Part shown: piece after piece, positions 6,643 to 13,931 of the stretch | Position numbering within the stretch: position 1 is the first letter of the stretch | Layout of the letters: the number at the start of each line of letters is the position of its first letter | Origin: Flavobacteriaceae bacterium | GTDB taxonomy: Bacteria > Bacteroidota > Bacteroidia > Flavobacteriales > Flavobacteriaceae | Assembly: GCA_030625995.1 (NCBI GenBank) | Contig: DAOUPU010000047.1 | Coordinates: 1 to 13,931 of the forward strand | DNA: 13,931 nt | Direction of reading: 5' to 3' | Made by a program: the position numbers and the translations under genes | The notes under the pieces: generated by a model | Seen by the model: only the letters and a program-made list of their open reading frames with translations | Told to the model about the DNA's origin: nothing | Databases searched by the model: none

Positions 6643-7644
6643 TTGAAAGTAGCAATAGTCATTTTAAATTGGAACGGACGTGTTTTACTTGAAAAATTCA
6701 TTCCCACTTTGCTAAAATTCAGTAGTGCTGAAGCAGATATTTATGTGGCTGACAATAATTCTACGGATGACTCCATACCTTTTTTAGAATCAAATTTTCC
6801 TGAAATTAAAATTATAAGGAATAAGATAAATGGAGGCTTTGCTAAGGGATATAATGATGCTTTAAAACATATTAATGCAGATATTTATGCCTTGGTGAAT
6901 TCTGACATTGAAGTAACAAAGGGTTGGTTAGAACCTATTATTGATCAATTTAAGAATAATCTAAATACGGTTGTTATTCAACCAAAGCTGTTAGATTATA
7001 AAAACAAATCAAAATTTGAATATGCAGGTGCGGCTGGTGGATTTGTTGATTTTATGGGGTACCCTTATTGCAGAGGAAGAATATTTATGAGTTTGGAAAC
7101 CGATGAGAATCAATATGATAATACCTGTGATATATTTTGGGCAACCGGAGCTTGTTTTTTTATTAGATCAAAGGTGTACCATGAGATGAATGGTTTTGAT
7201 GAGGAGTATTTTGCACATCAGGAGGAAATAGATTTGTGCTGGCGAATTCAAAATGAGGGTTTTAACATACAGTATGTCGGTTCATCAACCGTTTTTCATA
7301 TAGGAGGTGCAACATTAAGAGAAACCAACCCTCGCAAAACATTTTTAAATTTTAGAAATAGTTTATACACTATTAGCAAGAATGTGCCAAAAAGATTTTT
7401 ATTTTTTGTTGTACTGCTGAGACTATTGCTTGATGGCATTGCAGGAATAAAATTTGTAATTGAATTGCGTCCTATTCACACTTGGGCAATTATAAAAGCA
7501 CATTTTAGTTTTTATAATCATCTTCCCGGAATGCTTAGAAAAAGACGAAAAATATCGTTTAAAAAAACTAACTACTACTCCTGCTCCAGTATCGTATGGC
7601 AGCACTTCATTTTAGGAAGAGATAAATTCACAGCCATTAGATAA
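6643..7644 (+). CDS. Family 2 glycosyltransferase (WbbL/rhamnosyltransferase-like)
   Basis: A 333-residue inverting GT-A glycosyltransferase that would move a sugar from a nucleotide-sugar donor onto an envelope glycan or lipid carrier at the inner face of the cytoplasmic membrane. The N-terminal VAIVILNWNG strand, DNNSTDDS (37-44) for the nucleotide, the DXD-equivalent NSD (86-88), the acceptor-region HQEEIDLCWR (192-201) with its probable catalytic acidic residues, and GACFFIR/NGFDEEYF are characteristic. A hydrophobic segment at about 251-273 and a basic C-terminus (300-308) suggest membrane attachment. The start is TTG at 6643, the only position giving the standard N-terminus. Donor and acceptor cannot be read from sequence. 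No other polysaccharide gene is adjacent, so it is not part of a visible O-antigen or capsule cluster. Confidence 0.9.
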   Translation: MKVAIVILNWNGRVLLEKFIPTLLKFSSAEADIYVADNNSTDDSIPFLESNFPEIKIIRNKINGGFAKGYNDALKHINADIYALVNSDIEVTKGWLEPIIDQFKNNLNTVVIQPKLLDYKNKSKFEYAGAAGGFVDFMGYPYCRGRIFMSLETDENQYDNTCDIFWATGACFFIRSKVYHEMNGFDEEYFAHQEEIDLCWRIQNEGFNIQYVGSSTVFHIGGATLRETNPRKTFLNFRNSLYTISKNVPKRFLFFVVLLRLLLDGIAGIKFVIELRPIHTWAIIKAHFSFYNHLPGMLRKRRKISFKKTNYYSCSSIVWQHFILGRDKFTAIR

Positions 7645-7645
7645 T

Positions 7646-7676
7646 TTTGTTTTATTGATTATTTGACTTAGATTTG
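7646..7676 (+). promoter_or_regulatory. Bacteroidetes-type promoter for the MltF-like gene (TTTG-N19-TAGATTTG)
   Basis: A -33 box TTTG at 7646-7649 and a -7 box TAGATTTG at 7669-7676 are separated by exactly 19 bases, matching the phylum's housekeeping-sigma consensus in both boxes and spacing. Transcription would start near 7680, leaving a leader of about 85-90 bases that contains the inverted repeat at 7685-7719. Confidence 0.75.
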
Positions 7677-7684
7677 GTTATAAA

Positions 7685-7719
7685 TCTCCTAAATTGATAA
7701 TTAGAAATAACTTAGGAGA
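7685..7719 (+). repeat. Inverted repeat in the leader of the MltF-like gene
   Basis: TCTCCTAA (7685-7692) and TTAGGAGA (7712-7719) form a perfect 8-base pair of arms 19 bases apart, starting just after the predicted transcription start. It may fold in the 5' leader RNA or be a dyad operator. The AGGAG in the right arm is about 50 bases from the ATG and is not a ribosome binding site. Confidence 0.5.
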
Positions 7720-7766
7720 ATATTATTATAACGATCAATATTTATTATTAATCAAATTATATTGCT

Positions 7767-9242
7767 ATGTTGGAAATGAGATCTATTATAAAAATAAGGT
7801 ATTTTTATTTTGTAAAACCTTTTTTATTGTTAGGTATTTTATTCACTTTTTTAAATTGTAAAAGTGATGTAAATAAGAAGGAAGTCAAATTGCCAACTAT
7901 TGAAGAGCCAATTCAGTTTGACTTGAGCGACATTAAAAAAGCCGGGGTTCTAAGAGCTATTACCACCTATTCACCAACCGGATATTTTTTGTATAGAGGA
8001 GAAACAATGGGTTTTGAATATGAAATGCTAGAGCGTTTGGCAACATATATTGACGTGGACTTAGAAATAGTCATAGCCAGAAATGTTGATTCCGTAATTC
8101 CTATGCTGAACCGAGGTGATGGTGATATCATTGCCCTGGGCTTTACAATTACAAATGACAGGAAGGGAATAGTAAGTTTTACCAACCCTTATTTAATAAC
8201 CCATCAATCTCTGGTACAAAAAAAACCTGCAAATTGGCGAAAAATGACCTTAGACAATATTAAAAAACAATTAGCCACTGATGTTGTGGATATTCTTGGT
8301 GATACGGTATCTGTTAGAAAAGAGTCTTCTTATTATTCTAATTTGGTTGGACTCTCCGAAGAACTAGGCGATACAATCTATATCAATATTTTATCGGGAG
8401 AGCTGACAGATGAAGAAACTATAAAAATGGTTGCGGAGGGTAAAATAAAATATACGGTAGCCGATAATAATATTGCAAATGTTTATACAAGTTCATACCC
8501 GGATATAGATGTTAGTACACCACTTAGCCTCTCCCAAAGACTGGCATGGGCCGTTAGAAAGTCTTCACCGGATCTATTGGATACAATTAATACAGCACTT
8601 GGCACTATTAAAAAAAAATCGGATTACAATATTATTTATAAGAAATATTTTGAAAATAGAAGACAATTCAAGAAAAGGGTAACCAGTGAATACTTCACGA
8701 GCAGTTCGGGAAAAATAAGTAAATATGATGATATGGTTAAAAAATACTCAGAAACTTTAGGATGGGATTGGGTACTTGTAAAATCATTGATCTATCAGGA
8801 ATCTATGTTTGAACATGATAATAAATCCTGGGCTGGTGCAAAAGGCCTTATGCAATTAATGCCTGCAACGGCTAAAGAACTGGGTGTTACAGATGTTCAT
8901 GATCCTGATCAGAATATACGGGCGGGAACAAAGTATTTAAAAAGAATGTATGGTTACTGGGATAATATTCCTGATTCAATTCAACGTATTAAATTTGCTA
9001 TGGCATCTTATAATTGCGGTTACGGACATGTAAGAGATGCACAAAGATTGGCAAAAAAATTTAATAAGGACAGCTTAATTTGGGATAATGGAGTTGATGT
9101 TTTCGTTTTAAACCTTTCGAAATCAGAATATTATAATGACGAAGTTGTTGAATATGGTTATGCCAGAGGAAGCGAACCTTATAATTATATAATTGAAATA
9201 TTCAATCGATACGTTAATTATAAAGATTTTGTAAAAGAATAA
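7767..9242 (+). CDS. MltF-like lytic murein transglycosylase (lipoprotein)
   Basis: A 491-residue two-domain envelope enzyme. After a hydrophobic signal (about 17-29) comes a probable lipidated Cys31 in FLNCKS; the Asn before the Cys makes the lipobox atypical. Residues about 55-300 form a family 3 solute-binding-protein-like domain (MGFEYEMLERLA, then GDGDIIALGFTITNDR), the regulatory domain in MltF. Residues about 318-430 form the SLT transglycosylase domain with catalytic Glu345 in IYQESMF, GLMQLMPATA (360-369), the NIRAGTKYL block (383-391) and ASYNCG (413-418). It should cleave the MurNAc-GlcNAc bond of peptidoglycan with 1,6-anhydro product formation, anchored to a membrane facing the periplasm. 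An ATG at 7776 is an alternative start. It has its own well-formed promoter and converges on the transketolase gene. Confidence 0.92.
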   Translation: MLEMRSIIKIRYFYFVKPFLLLGILFTFLNCKSDVNKKEVKLPTIEEPIQFDLSDIKKAGVLRAITTYSPTGYFLYRGETMGFEYEMLERLATYIDVDLEIVIARNVDSVIPMLNRGDGDIIALGFTITNDRKGIVSFTNPYLITHQSLVQKKPANWRKMTLDNIKKQLATDVVDILGDTVSVRKESSYYSNLVGLSEELGDTIYINILSGELTDEETIKMVAEGKIKYTVADNNIANVYTSSYPDIDVSTPLSLSQRLAWAVRKSSPDLLDTINTALGTIKKKSDYNIIYKKYFENRRQFKKRVTSEYFTSSSGKISKYDDMVKKYSETLGWDWVLVKSLIYQESMFEHDNKSWAGAKGLMQLMPATAKELGVTDVHDPDQNIRAGTKYLKRMYGYWDNIPDSIQRIKFAMASYNCGYGHVRDAQRLAKKFNKDSLIWDNGVDVFVLNLSKSEYYNDEVVEYGYARGSEPYNYIIEIFNRYVNYKDFVKE

Positions 9243-9280
9243 GTGTCATAAATAGACAAATAACCCCTTTTTTTTAACCT

Positions 9281-10126
9281 TTAATAATCGCCTAAGGTTT
9301 CCGGATTCTGATTTAATCCAATTTCTAATTGCTCATCATTAGGCGCCTTACCATGCCAGGCATGTGTATGCATCATGAAATCAACACCATTGCCCATTTC
9401 TGTATGAAGTAAGATACAAACAGGTTTTCCTTTGCCTGTTTTTTCTTTGGCCTTCTTTAAGCATATAATAATTCTTTCAATATCATTTCCTTTATTAACA
9501 TCTAAGACCTCCCATCCGAAGGCTACTAATTTAGCTCTCAAATCGCCCAGTGGCATCACTTCTTTAGTTGGACCATCAATTTGTTGGTGATTATAATCGA
9601 CAGTAGCAATCAAATTATCAACATTTTTGCCGGCAGCATACATCAAAGCTTCCCAAATTTGTCCTTCCTGAAATTCACCATCACCATGCAAGGTATAAAC
9701 CAGATGTTTATCGCCATTTAATTTTTTCGCCTGAGCTGCACCGATACCCACAGATAAACCCTGACCTAAAGATCCGGAGGCGATTCTAATGCCCGGTAAT
9801 CCTTCATTTGTAGTAGGATGTCCTTGCAAACGAGAATTCAATTTTCTAAATGTTGCAAGTTCCTCAACCGGAAAAAACCCGCTATGTGCCAACACACTGT
9901 AAATAGCCGGAGAAATATGACCGTTAGATACAAATAATAGATCTTCACCCTTCCCATCCATGTTGAAATCGTTGGAGTAATCCATGATTTCCTGATAGAG
10001 AACGGTTAGAAATTCGGTACAGCCTAAGGAACCTCCCGGGTGCCCGGACTGAACAGCGTGTACCATTCTAATAATATCTCTTCTTACTTGACTTGTAAAA
10101 TCTTGTAACTCTTTTATTGCAGGCAT
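9281..10126 (-). CDS. Transketolase N-terminal subunit (thiamine-diphosphate-binding half)
   Basis: A 281-residue protein equal to the N-terminal (PP) half of transketolase, as in the two-gene transketolases of many Bacteroidetes. Conserved residues are H29 (SGHPGG), H70 (NGH), H103 (QGHP), GSLGQGLS (118-125) and the diphosphate motif with G148-D149-G150 and N179 in VDYNHQQIDG. It would transfer two-carbon ketol units in the pentose phosphate pathway only together with the C-terminal half, which carries the pyrimidine-binding domain with the catalytic glutamate. No such gene follows: 38 bases beyond its stop the convergent MltF-like gene ends, so the partner must lie elsewhere. The chain is complete for the split form and is not a truncation. 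The start ATG is at 10126, with a good -7 box upstream. Confidence 0.9.
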   Translation of the reverse strand: MPAIKELQDFTSQVRRDIIRMVHAVQSGHPGGSLGCTEFLTVLYQEIMDYSNDFNMDGKGEDLLFVSNGHISPAIYSVLAHSGFFPVEELATFRKLNSRLQGHPTTNEGLPGIRIASGSLGQGLSVGIGAAQAKKLNGDKHLVYTLHGDGEFQEGQIWEALMYAAGKNVDNLIATVDYNHQQIDGPTKEVMPLGDLRAKLVAFGWEVLDVNKGNDIERIIICLKKAKEKTGKGKPVCILLHTEMGNGVDFMMHTHAWHGKAPNDEQLEIGLNQNPETLGDY

Positions 10127-10149
10127 TTTTAATTGAATTTTAAGCGCAA

Positions 10150-10157
10150 CAAAAATA
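10150..10157 (-). promoter_or_regulatory. Putative -7 promoter element for the transketolase subunit gene
   Basis: Read on the minus strand, this is TATTTTTG, an exact fit to TAnnTTTG, 23 bases before the start codon. No TTTG box lies at the normal upstream distance. It falls in the 199-base gap between the divergent transketolase and DUF1349 genes, which otherwise shows no feature I can name. Confidence 0.5.
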
Positions 10158-10325
10158 CTAAACTACTTTTAATATATGTATTAATATTCTCTTTTTTATT
10201 CCTTAATAATTCAGTACGTATCCTATGTTCTCCAATCCTATAATTTTAATAGATAAATGATTATATTCGTGTTGATATTAATCTATTTTCTCTCGTACAA
10301 AAAGTAAATAATTAAAACTTAATCA

Positions 10326-10973
10326 ATGAAACAATTTTTTGGAATTCTCATAGGAATACTTCTTTATAATGATGCAAAAGCACAGGAATTAACTGGAATG
10401 CAATGGTTTAACGAACCATCAAAATGGAACATTCAAGACAATAAATTAAAAATGGATGTTACTCCGCAATCGGATTATTGGCGCATTACGCATTATGGTT
10501 TTACGGTTGATGATGGTCCGTTCTACTATACCACAAGAGGAGGTGAATTCGAGGTAGAGGTCAAGATCACAGGGGACTATAAAACTCGTTATGATCAAAT
10601 GGGGCTGATGTTGAGAATAGATGAAAAACATTGGATTAAAACAGGGATTGAATATGTTGATGGCATCTATAATTTTAGCACGGTATCCACGAATGAATAT
10701 AGTAGCTGGAGCGTTATAGCCTTAAAGGAAAAGCCCGGTTCTATATGGATTAAGGCTATACGAAGAATAGATGCTGTTGAAATCTTCTATTCCCTGGACG
10801 GTAAAAAGTATGTAATGAGTAATTTGGCATATTTTCCACAACAGGAACCGGCTATGATCGGAATGATGGCTGCAAGCCCTGATGGTGATGGCTTTGAAGC
10901 TATTTTTGAAGATTTCAAGATCACTCATCTTCCCGATCAACGCCGTTTAGAATGGCTTGAAAAAAATAAATAA
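10326..10973 (+). CDS. Exported DUF1349 family protein
   Basis: A 215-residue protein with a clear signal peptide (MKQFFGILIGILLYNDAKA, likely cut before Q20 by signal peptidase I). The mature part matches DUF1349 (PF07081), predicted to be a concanavalin-like beta-sandwich: it opens with the target-strand pattern LTGMQWFNEPSKWNI, then DYWRITHYGF, GEFEVEVKITGDY, YDQMGLMLRID, WIKTGIEY, and the late IRRIDAVEIFYSLDG and GMMAASPDGDGFEAIFEDF strands. Such domains are often carbohydrate- or ligand-binding, but no substrate can be deduced. It appears to be a single-gene unit, with an imperfect hairpin terminator after it. The enolase-regulation name sometimes attached to the family rests on a yeast homologue and should not be carried over. 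Confidence 0.87.
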   Translation: MKQFFGILIGILLYNDAKAQELTGMQWFNEPSKWNIQDNKLKMDVTPQSDYWRITHYGFTVDDGPFYYTTRGGEFEVEVKITGDYKTRYDQMGLMLRIDEKHWIKTGIEYVDGIYNFSTVSTNEYSSWSVIALKEKPGSIWIKAIRRIDAVEIFYSLDGKKYVMSNLAYFPQQEPAMIGMMAASPDGDGFEAIFEDFKITHLPDQRRLEWLEKNK

Positions 10974-11048
10974 TTAATACGGTTAGGGAAGATTACTTTA
11001 ACTGTCTATTCCGATAACAATATCAATTTTAATGAAACGAACATGAAT

Positions 11049-11076
11049 AAACCCACCCACAGGTAGGTAGGTTTTT
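11049..11076 (+). terminator. Hairpin terminator after the DUF1349 gene
   Basis: Arms 11049-11060 and 11063-11074 pair over 12 positions with two C-A mismatches and a 2-base loop, and the right arm runs into TTTTT (11072-11076). It lies 75 bases after the DUF1349 stop and 40 before the S37 peptidase start, so it should separate the two transcripts. The right arm contains three tandem AGGT copies (11061-11072). Confidence 0.6.
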
Positions 11077-11115
11077 AATTAATTTAATATCATATAATTA
11101 CAAAATTTTAAACGT

Positions 11116-12420
11116 ATGAAAAAATCATTTCTATTCCTACTTCTAATTTTATTTCAGTTTACACCAATTGAATCTCAGAATCTTGAAGATCTGTTATTTG
11201 AATTACCTGATGTTATTTTTAAAAAGATCAATACGAATGATGGTTATGAACAAACCTATGAATTGCAAATAAAGCAACCAATTGATCACTCAGAACCTGC
11301 CAATGGATATTTTTATCAAAAAGTGTATCTGTCTCATAAAGGTTTTAAAAAACCAACGGTAATTATTACTCAGGGCTATGATAGAAAAAGCAGTTCTATT
11401 TATGAGATCTCAAAATTATTGGATGCAAATCAGATAGACGTAGAGCACCGTTATTTTGGCGATAGTAAACCGGATTCTTTAGATTATAACTATCTCAATT
11501 TAAAGCAGGCATCAGCAGATCTCCATCATATTAACCAACTATTTAAGAAAATTTATAAAGGAAAATGGATCAGTACAGGTATTAGTAAGGGAGGTGCAAC
11601 TACAGTTTTTTATCGTTACTTTTATCCAAATGATGTTGACCTCAGTGTGCCTTATGTTGCTCCGATTAACAATGCTTATGAAGACGAACGCATCTATCAC
11701 TTTCTGAATACAACCGGTAGTGATGAATGTAGAAATGATATAATTTCTTATCAAAGAAAATTACTTCAGAATCGTGATAAGTTTTTGCCACTTTTGAATT
11801 ATTACAGTAAAGGGGCTGGCGCTGAATACACCTATTTATCTATAGATGAAGCATTTGAATATGCAGTTCTTGAGTACTCATTTTCATTTTGGCAATCAGG
11901 AATTAGTTGTAATGATATTCCTGATAGTACGGATTCTTTAAATGAAATGCTCGATCATTTTATTGCCGTTTCCAATATAACATTTTTTAGTGATGCTATA
12001 ATAGCAAAATATGGATCCCATTATTATCAGTCGGCTGAAGAAATGGGATATTATGGTTATGAGACTAACAATTTCAAAGACTTACTGATGGCGTTACCAC
12101 TAGAACCATATCCCTCTGCAGCCTTAACCCCGAATAAAATAAATGTTACTTTTGATGACACCCTGTTGAAAGGAGTAAACAAATGGCTTAAATCAAATAC
12201 CAATAAATTTATTTATATTAATGGCGCTGCAGATACATGGTCTTCGACTGCTGTACCTCCGATTAAAAATGAAAATTCCGTATGGTTTTTTATGGATGGG
12301 AAACACCATTATAACGCAAGAATAAGAAATATGGACAAGCAGGACTATGATAAAATAGTAAACACGCTGGAAAATTGGCTATCATTAACTATTGACACAC
12401 AATTAGAGCCGACAGAATAA
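11116..12420 (+). CDS. Secreted S37 (PS-10)-family serine aminopeptidase
   Basis: A 434-residue alpha/beta-hydrolase peptidase with a signal peptide (hydrophobic 4-16, cut near S20), so it acts in the periplasm or outside the cell. It resembles PF05576, whose founding member is the Streptomyces PS-10 tripeptidyl aminopeptidase, and more distantly the S28 prolyl peptidases. Motifs seen: VIITQGYD (82-89), EHRYFGDSKP (110-119), the nucleophile elbow GISKGG with Ser157, YRYFYPNDVDLSVPYVAPIN (166-185), Asp373 in INGAADTWS, and His397/His398 in GKHHYNARI; one of these histidines completes the triad. The length is normal. The DUF3500 gene starts 13 bases after the stop, so the two are probably co-transcribed. 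Substrate specificity is not readable from sequence. Confidence 0.88.
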   Translation: MKKSFLFLLLILFQFTPIESQNLEDLLFELPDVIFKKINTNDGYEQTYELQIKQPIDHSEPANGYFYQKVYLSHKGFKKPTVIITQGYDRKSSSIYEISKLLDANQIDVEHRYFGDSKPDSLDYNYLNLKQASADLHHINQLFKKIYKGKWISTGISKGGATTVFYRYFYPNDVDLSVPYVAPINNAYEDERIYHFLNTTGSDECRNDIISYQRKLLQNRDKFLPLLNYYSKGAGAEYTYLSIDEAFEYAVLEYSFSFWQSGISCNDIPDSTDSLNEMLDHFIAVSNITFFSDAIIAKYGSHYYQSAEEMGYYGYETNNFKDLLMALPLEPYPSAALTPNKINVTFDDTLLKGVNKWLKSNTNKFIYINGAADTWSSTAVPPIKNENSVWFFMDGKHHYNARIRNMDKQDYDKIVNTLENWLSLTIDTQLEPTE

Positions 12421-12433
12421 TTAAATAAACTTA

Positions 12434-13435
12434 ATGATCATGAAAAACTTCTCGATTTTGTTTCTTACCCTTTTTTTTATTGGCATTGCTTACGCTCAAA
12501 ATTCAAAAACCGAAAAGGTTGCCAATCAATTTTTGGGGTCCCTATCTGATTCTCAAAAGCAAAAAGCCATTGTCAATTTTGAAGATGAGAATAGAACAAA
12601 ATGGCATTTTTTTCCTTCTACCATGTATAGTCGTGAAGGTATTCCATTAAAGGAATTAAATGTTGAGCAAAGGGATTTATTGCAAAAATTATTGCGTACC
12701 TACTTAAATAGAAATGGATATAAAAAGACAAATGAAGCCATAGAGGCAGAAGGAATACTAAATGATCTTGAGAATAATTCAGCGATGCGCGACACAGGTC
12801 TCTATTATGTAACTTTCTATGGTACTCCGAATAAGGAAAAACCTTGGGGTTGGGGTTTTGAAGGTCATCATCTCTCCTTGAATTTCACTATAGATGGAAC
12901 TGATATTTCTTATGTTCCAATGTTTCATGGTGCTTCTCCTGCAATCTATAAAGACAAAAGATTCTTGAAAAATGAAGAGGATATTGCATTAGAGCTGGTT
13001 AATTCATTGGATAAGGATCAGAGAGCAAAAGCTATTTTGAGCGATAGTGCACTTGATGATATCATTTCAGGGAACAAAACAAAGATAGAACCAGGGAATA
13101 TAGAAGGCCTCTCTGCCTCCAAAATGAGTGATATGCAACAAAGAATTTTGTTTAAATTAATTCGTCAATATATTTCATCGATGCCAGAAATATTGGAAAA
13201 TGCCAGGATGAATATAATCAGGACCGAAGAGCTTCAGGACATTCATTTTTCCTGGGCAGGAAAAACAAAACTTAAGGAGCCACATTACTATAAAGTTCAA
13301 GGGAAGAGCTTCTTAATTGAATTAGACAATACACAAAATAATGCAAATCATATACACAGTGTTTGGAGAAATTTTGATGGGGATTTCGGTAGAGATCTAA
13401 TTAAAGAGCATTATAAAAATTCAGACCATCATTAA
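12434..13435 (+). CDS. Exported DUF3500 family protein (function unknown)
   Basis: A 333-residue protein with a signal peptide (hydrophobic 6-19, AYA-Q cleavage at about 21/22); an ATG two codons later (12440) is an equally good start. It belongs to DUF3500 (PF12006). Conserved blocks are WHFFPSTMYSREG, DTGLYYVTFYGTP, PWGWGFEGHHLSLNFT, VPMFHGASPA and the C-terminal NHIHSVWRNFDGDFGRDLIKEHY. The clustered Trp, His and Asp residues in the last blocks look like an active or metal-binding site, but no activity is established to my knowledge. It lies 13 bases after the S37 peptidase gene, which suggests a shared transcript and export to the same compartment. It is complete and ends in DHH before TAA. 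Confidence 0.87.
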   Translation: MIMKNFSILFLTLFFIGIAYAQNSKTEKVANQFLGSLSDSQKQKAIVNFEDENRTKWHFFPSTMYSREGIPLKELNVEQRDLLQKLLRTYLNRNGYKKTNEAIEAEGILNDLENNSAMRDTGLYYVTFYGTPNKEKPWGWGFEGHHLSLNFTIDGTDISYVPMFHGASPAIYKDKRFLKNEEDIALELVNSLDKDQRAKAILSDSALDDIISGNKTKIEPGNIEGLSASKMSDMQQRILFKLIRQYISSMPEILENARMNIIRTEELQDIHFSWAGKTKLKEPHYYKVQGKSFLIELDNTQNNANHIHSVWRNFDGDFGRDLIKEHYKNSDHH

Positions 13436-13526
13436 TTGAAGGTCATCCATCCTCTTTCCAATAAATAGACTATAAAAACATCTGATTAAATTATTATTTA
13501 GGAAATTTTCTTGAACTAAAATTTTG

Positions 13527-13534
13527 TAGTTTTG
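13527..13534 (+). promoter_or_regulatory. Putative -7 promoter element for the glycine-zipper gene
   Basis: TAGTTTTG matches TAnnTTTG exactly, 19 bases before the ATG at 13554. The nearest TTG upstream (13511-13513) is only 13 bases away, too close for a normal -33 box. A near-palindrome (AACTA-AAATTTTG-TAGTT, 13514-13531) overlaps it and could be a repressor site. Confidence 0.45.
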
Positions 13535-13553
13535 AAAACATAAATATTAAGAT

Positions 13554-13931
13554 ATGTATGAACTATCATTAGTTGTATTGATTGGGATTATAAGTATGAG
13601 TGCTCAAAAGATAAGTGCACAAGACATGGCTATGAGTTTGGGAGTCTCTATGTGTTCCCCGCCAATAATCAAACTCAAGTGACACAGGATGCAGATGAAA
13701 TGGTCTGTTATAAATGGGCTATCAATCAAACGGGATATGACCCTTTAAACCCTCCCGTAGTACAAGGTGCCACAGTGGATAGATCACCTGATGGACGAGC
13801 TGTTGGAGGAGCGGCAAGAGGAGCAGCTGGTGGTGCAGCTATTGGTGCTATAGCCGGAGATGCTGGAAAAGGTGCGGCAATCGGGGCTTTGGTAGGTGGT
13901 GTTAGAGGCAGGAGGTCTAAAGTGGTGGGAG
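13554..13931 (+). pseudogene. YMGG-like glycine-zipper protein, frameshifted and cut by the window end
   Basis: From ATG 13554 the frame encodes a signal peptide (MYELSLVVLIGIISMSAQKISA) and QDMAMSLGV, then runs to TGA at 13680-13682 after 42 residues of nonsense. From 13649 the +2 frame continues the same protein: YVFPANNQTQ, CYKWAINQTGYDPLNPP, DRSPDGRAVGGAARGAAGG and a run of GxxxG-type glycines to the last base. Family members read SLG-x-YVFP without a break, so removal of one TC from GTCTCTAT (13644-13651) restores the reading. The product would be a small exported or membrane-associated protein with a glycine zipper that packs helices in a membrane. Either the gene is truly broken or the 2-base insertion is an assembly error. 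A GTG at 13652 could in principle start the second frame but would lack a signal peptide. Confidence 0.8.

Noticed and set aside
7714..7718. AGGAG as a Shine-Dalgarno site for the MltF-like gene
   Set aside because: It is about 50 bases upstream of the ATG and is part of the leader inverted repeat; genes in this phylum rarely use such sites.
9268..9275. Run of eight T as an intrinsic terminator between the convergent MltF-like and transketolase genes
   Set aside because: No stem precedes the run on the plus strand, and on the minus strand it reads as an A-run; it may help termination but does not make a terminator.
10446..10940. Minus-strand open frames opposite the DUF1349 gene
   Set aside because: The plus strand has a signal peptide and conserved DUF1349 blocks; the antisense translations are low-information shadows.
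11061..11072. Tandem AGGT copies as a repeat tract or origin element
   Set aside because: They are explained as the right arm of the terminator hairpin at 11049-11076.

Overview
The window is a piece of chromosome from a member of the Bacteroidetes, most likely a marine-type Flavobacteriaceae. This rests on the AT-rich composition, the absence of Shine-Dalgarno sequences before start codons, several promoter -7 elements of the Bacteroidetes form TAnnTTTG, and the gene families present: PorX, a split transketolase, HolA beside a small HsdR-N protein, DUF3500 and a YMGG-type glycine-zipper protein. No tRNA, rRNA, CRISPR array, insertion sequence or phage gene was seen. It reads as mostly ordinary core chromosome, not a genomic island.

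Layout. 1-356 is the 3' end of a PorX-like response regulator/PglZ-phosphatase gene, followed by a 428-base stretch with no convincing gene. 785-2814 is a serC-serA pair for serine synthesis, closed by a very strong UUCG hairpin terminator. 2971-4897 is a second unit, DUF1015 protein plus the PLP-homeostasis protein YggS, with the genes 4 bases apart. holA (DNA polymerase III delta) faces this unit on the minus strand. Between holA and the divergent small HsdR-N-like nuclease-fold gene lies a 115-base imperfect palindrome. A WbbL-like family 2 glycosyltransferase follows, then an MltF-like lipoprotein lytic transglycosylase behind the best-looking promoter in the window. A transketolase N-terminal-half gene converges on it from the minus strand. 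The last third encodes exported proteins: a DUF1349 protein, an S37-family serine peptidase and a DUF3500 protein (the last two 13 bases apart), and finally a glycine-zipper protein whose reading frame is broken by a 2-base insertion and which runs off the window.

How the genes fit together. Serine biosynthesis (SerC, SerA) and PLP housekeeping (YggS; SerC is itself PLP-dependent) cluster, with a DUF1015 protein of unknown activity between them and no serB in view. A cell-envelope group is also visible (glycosyltransferase, lytic transglycosylase, secreted peptidase, DUF1349, DUF3500, glycine-zipper), but these genes sit behind separate promoters or terminators and need not act together. No clearly new multi-gene system is evident. 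The points most worth a second look are the long palindrome, the frameshifted glycine-zipper gene, the DUF1015/serine context, the solitary PD-(D/E)XK protein, and the transketolase half without its partner.
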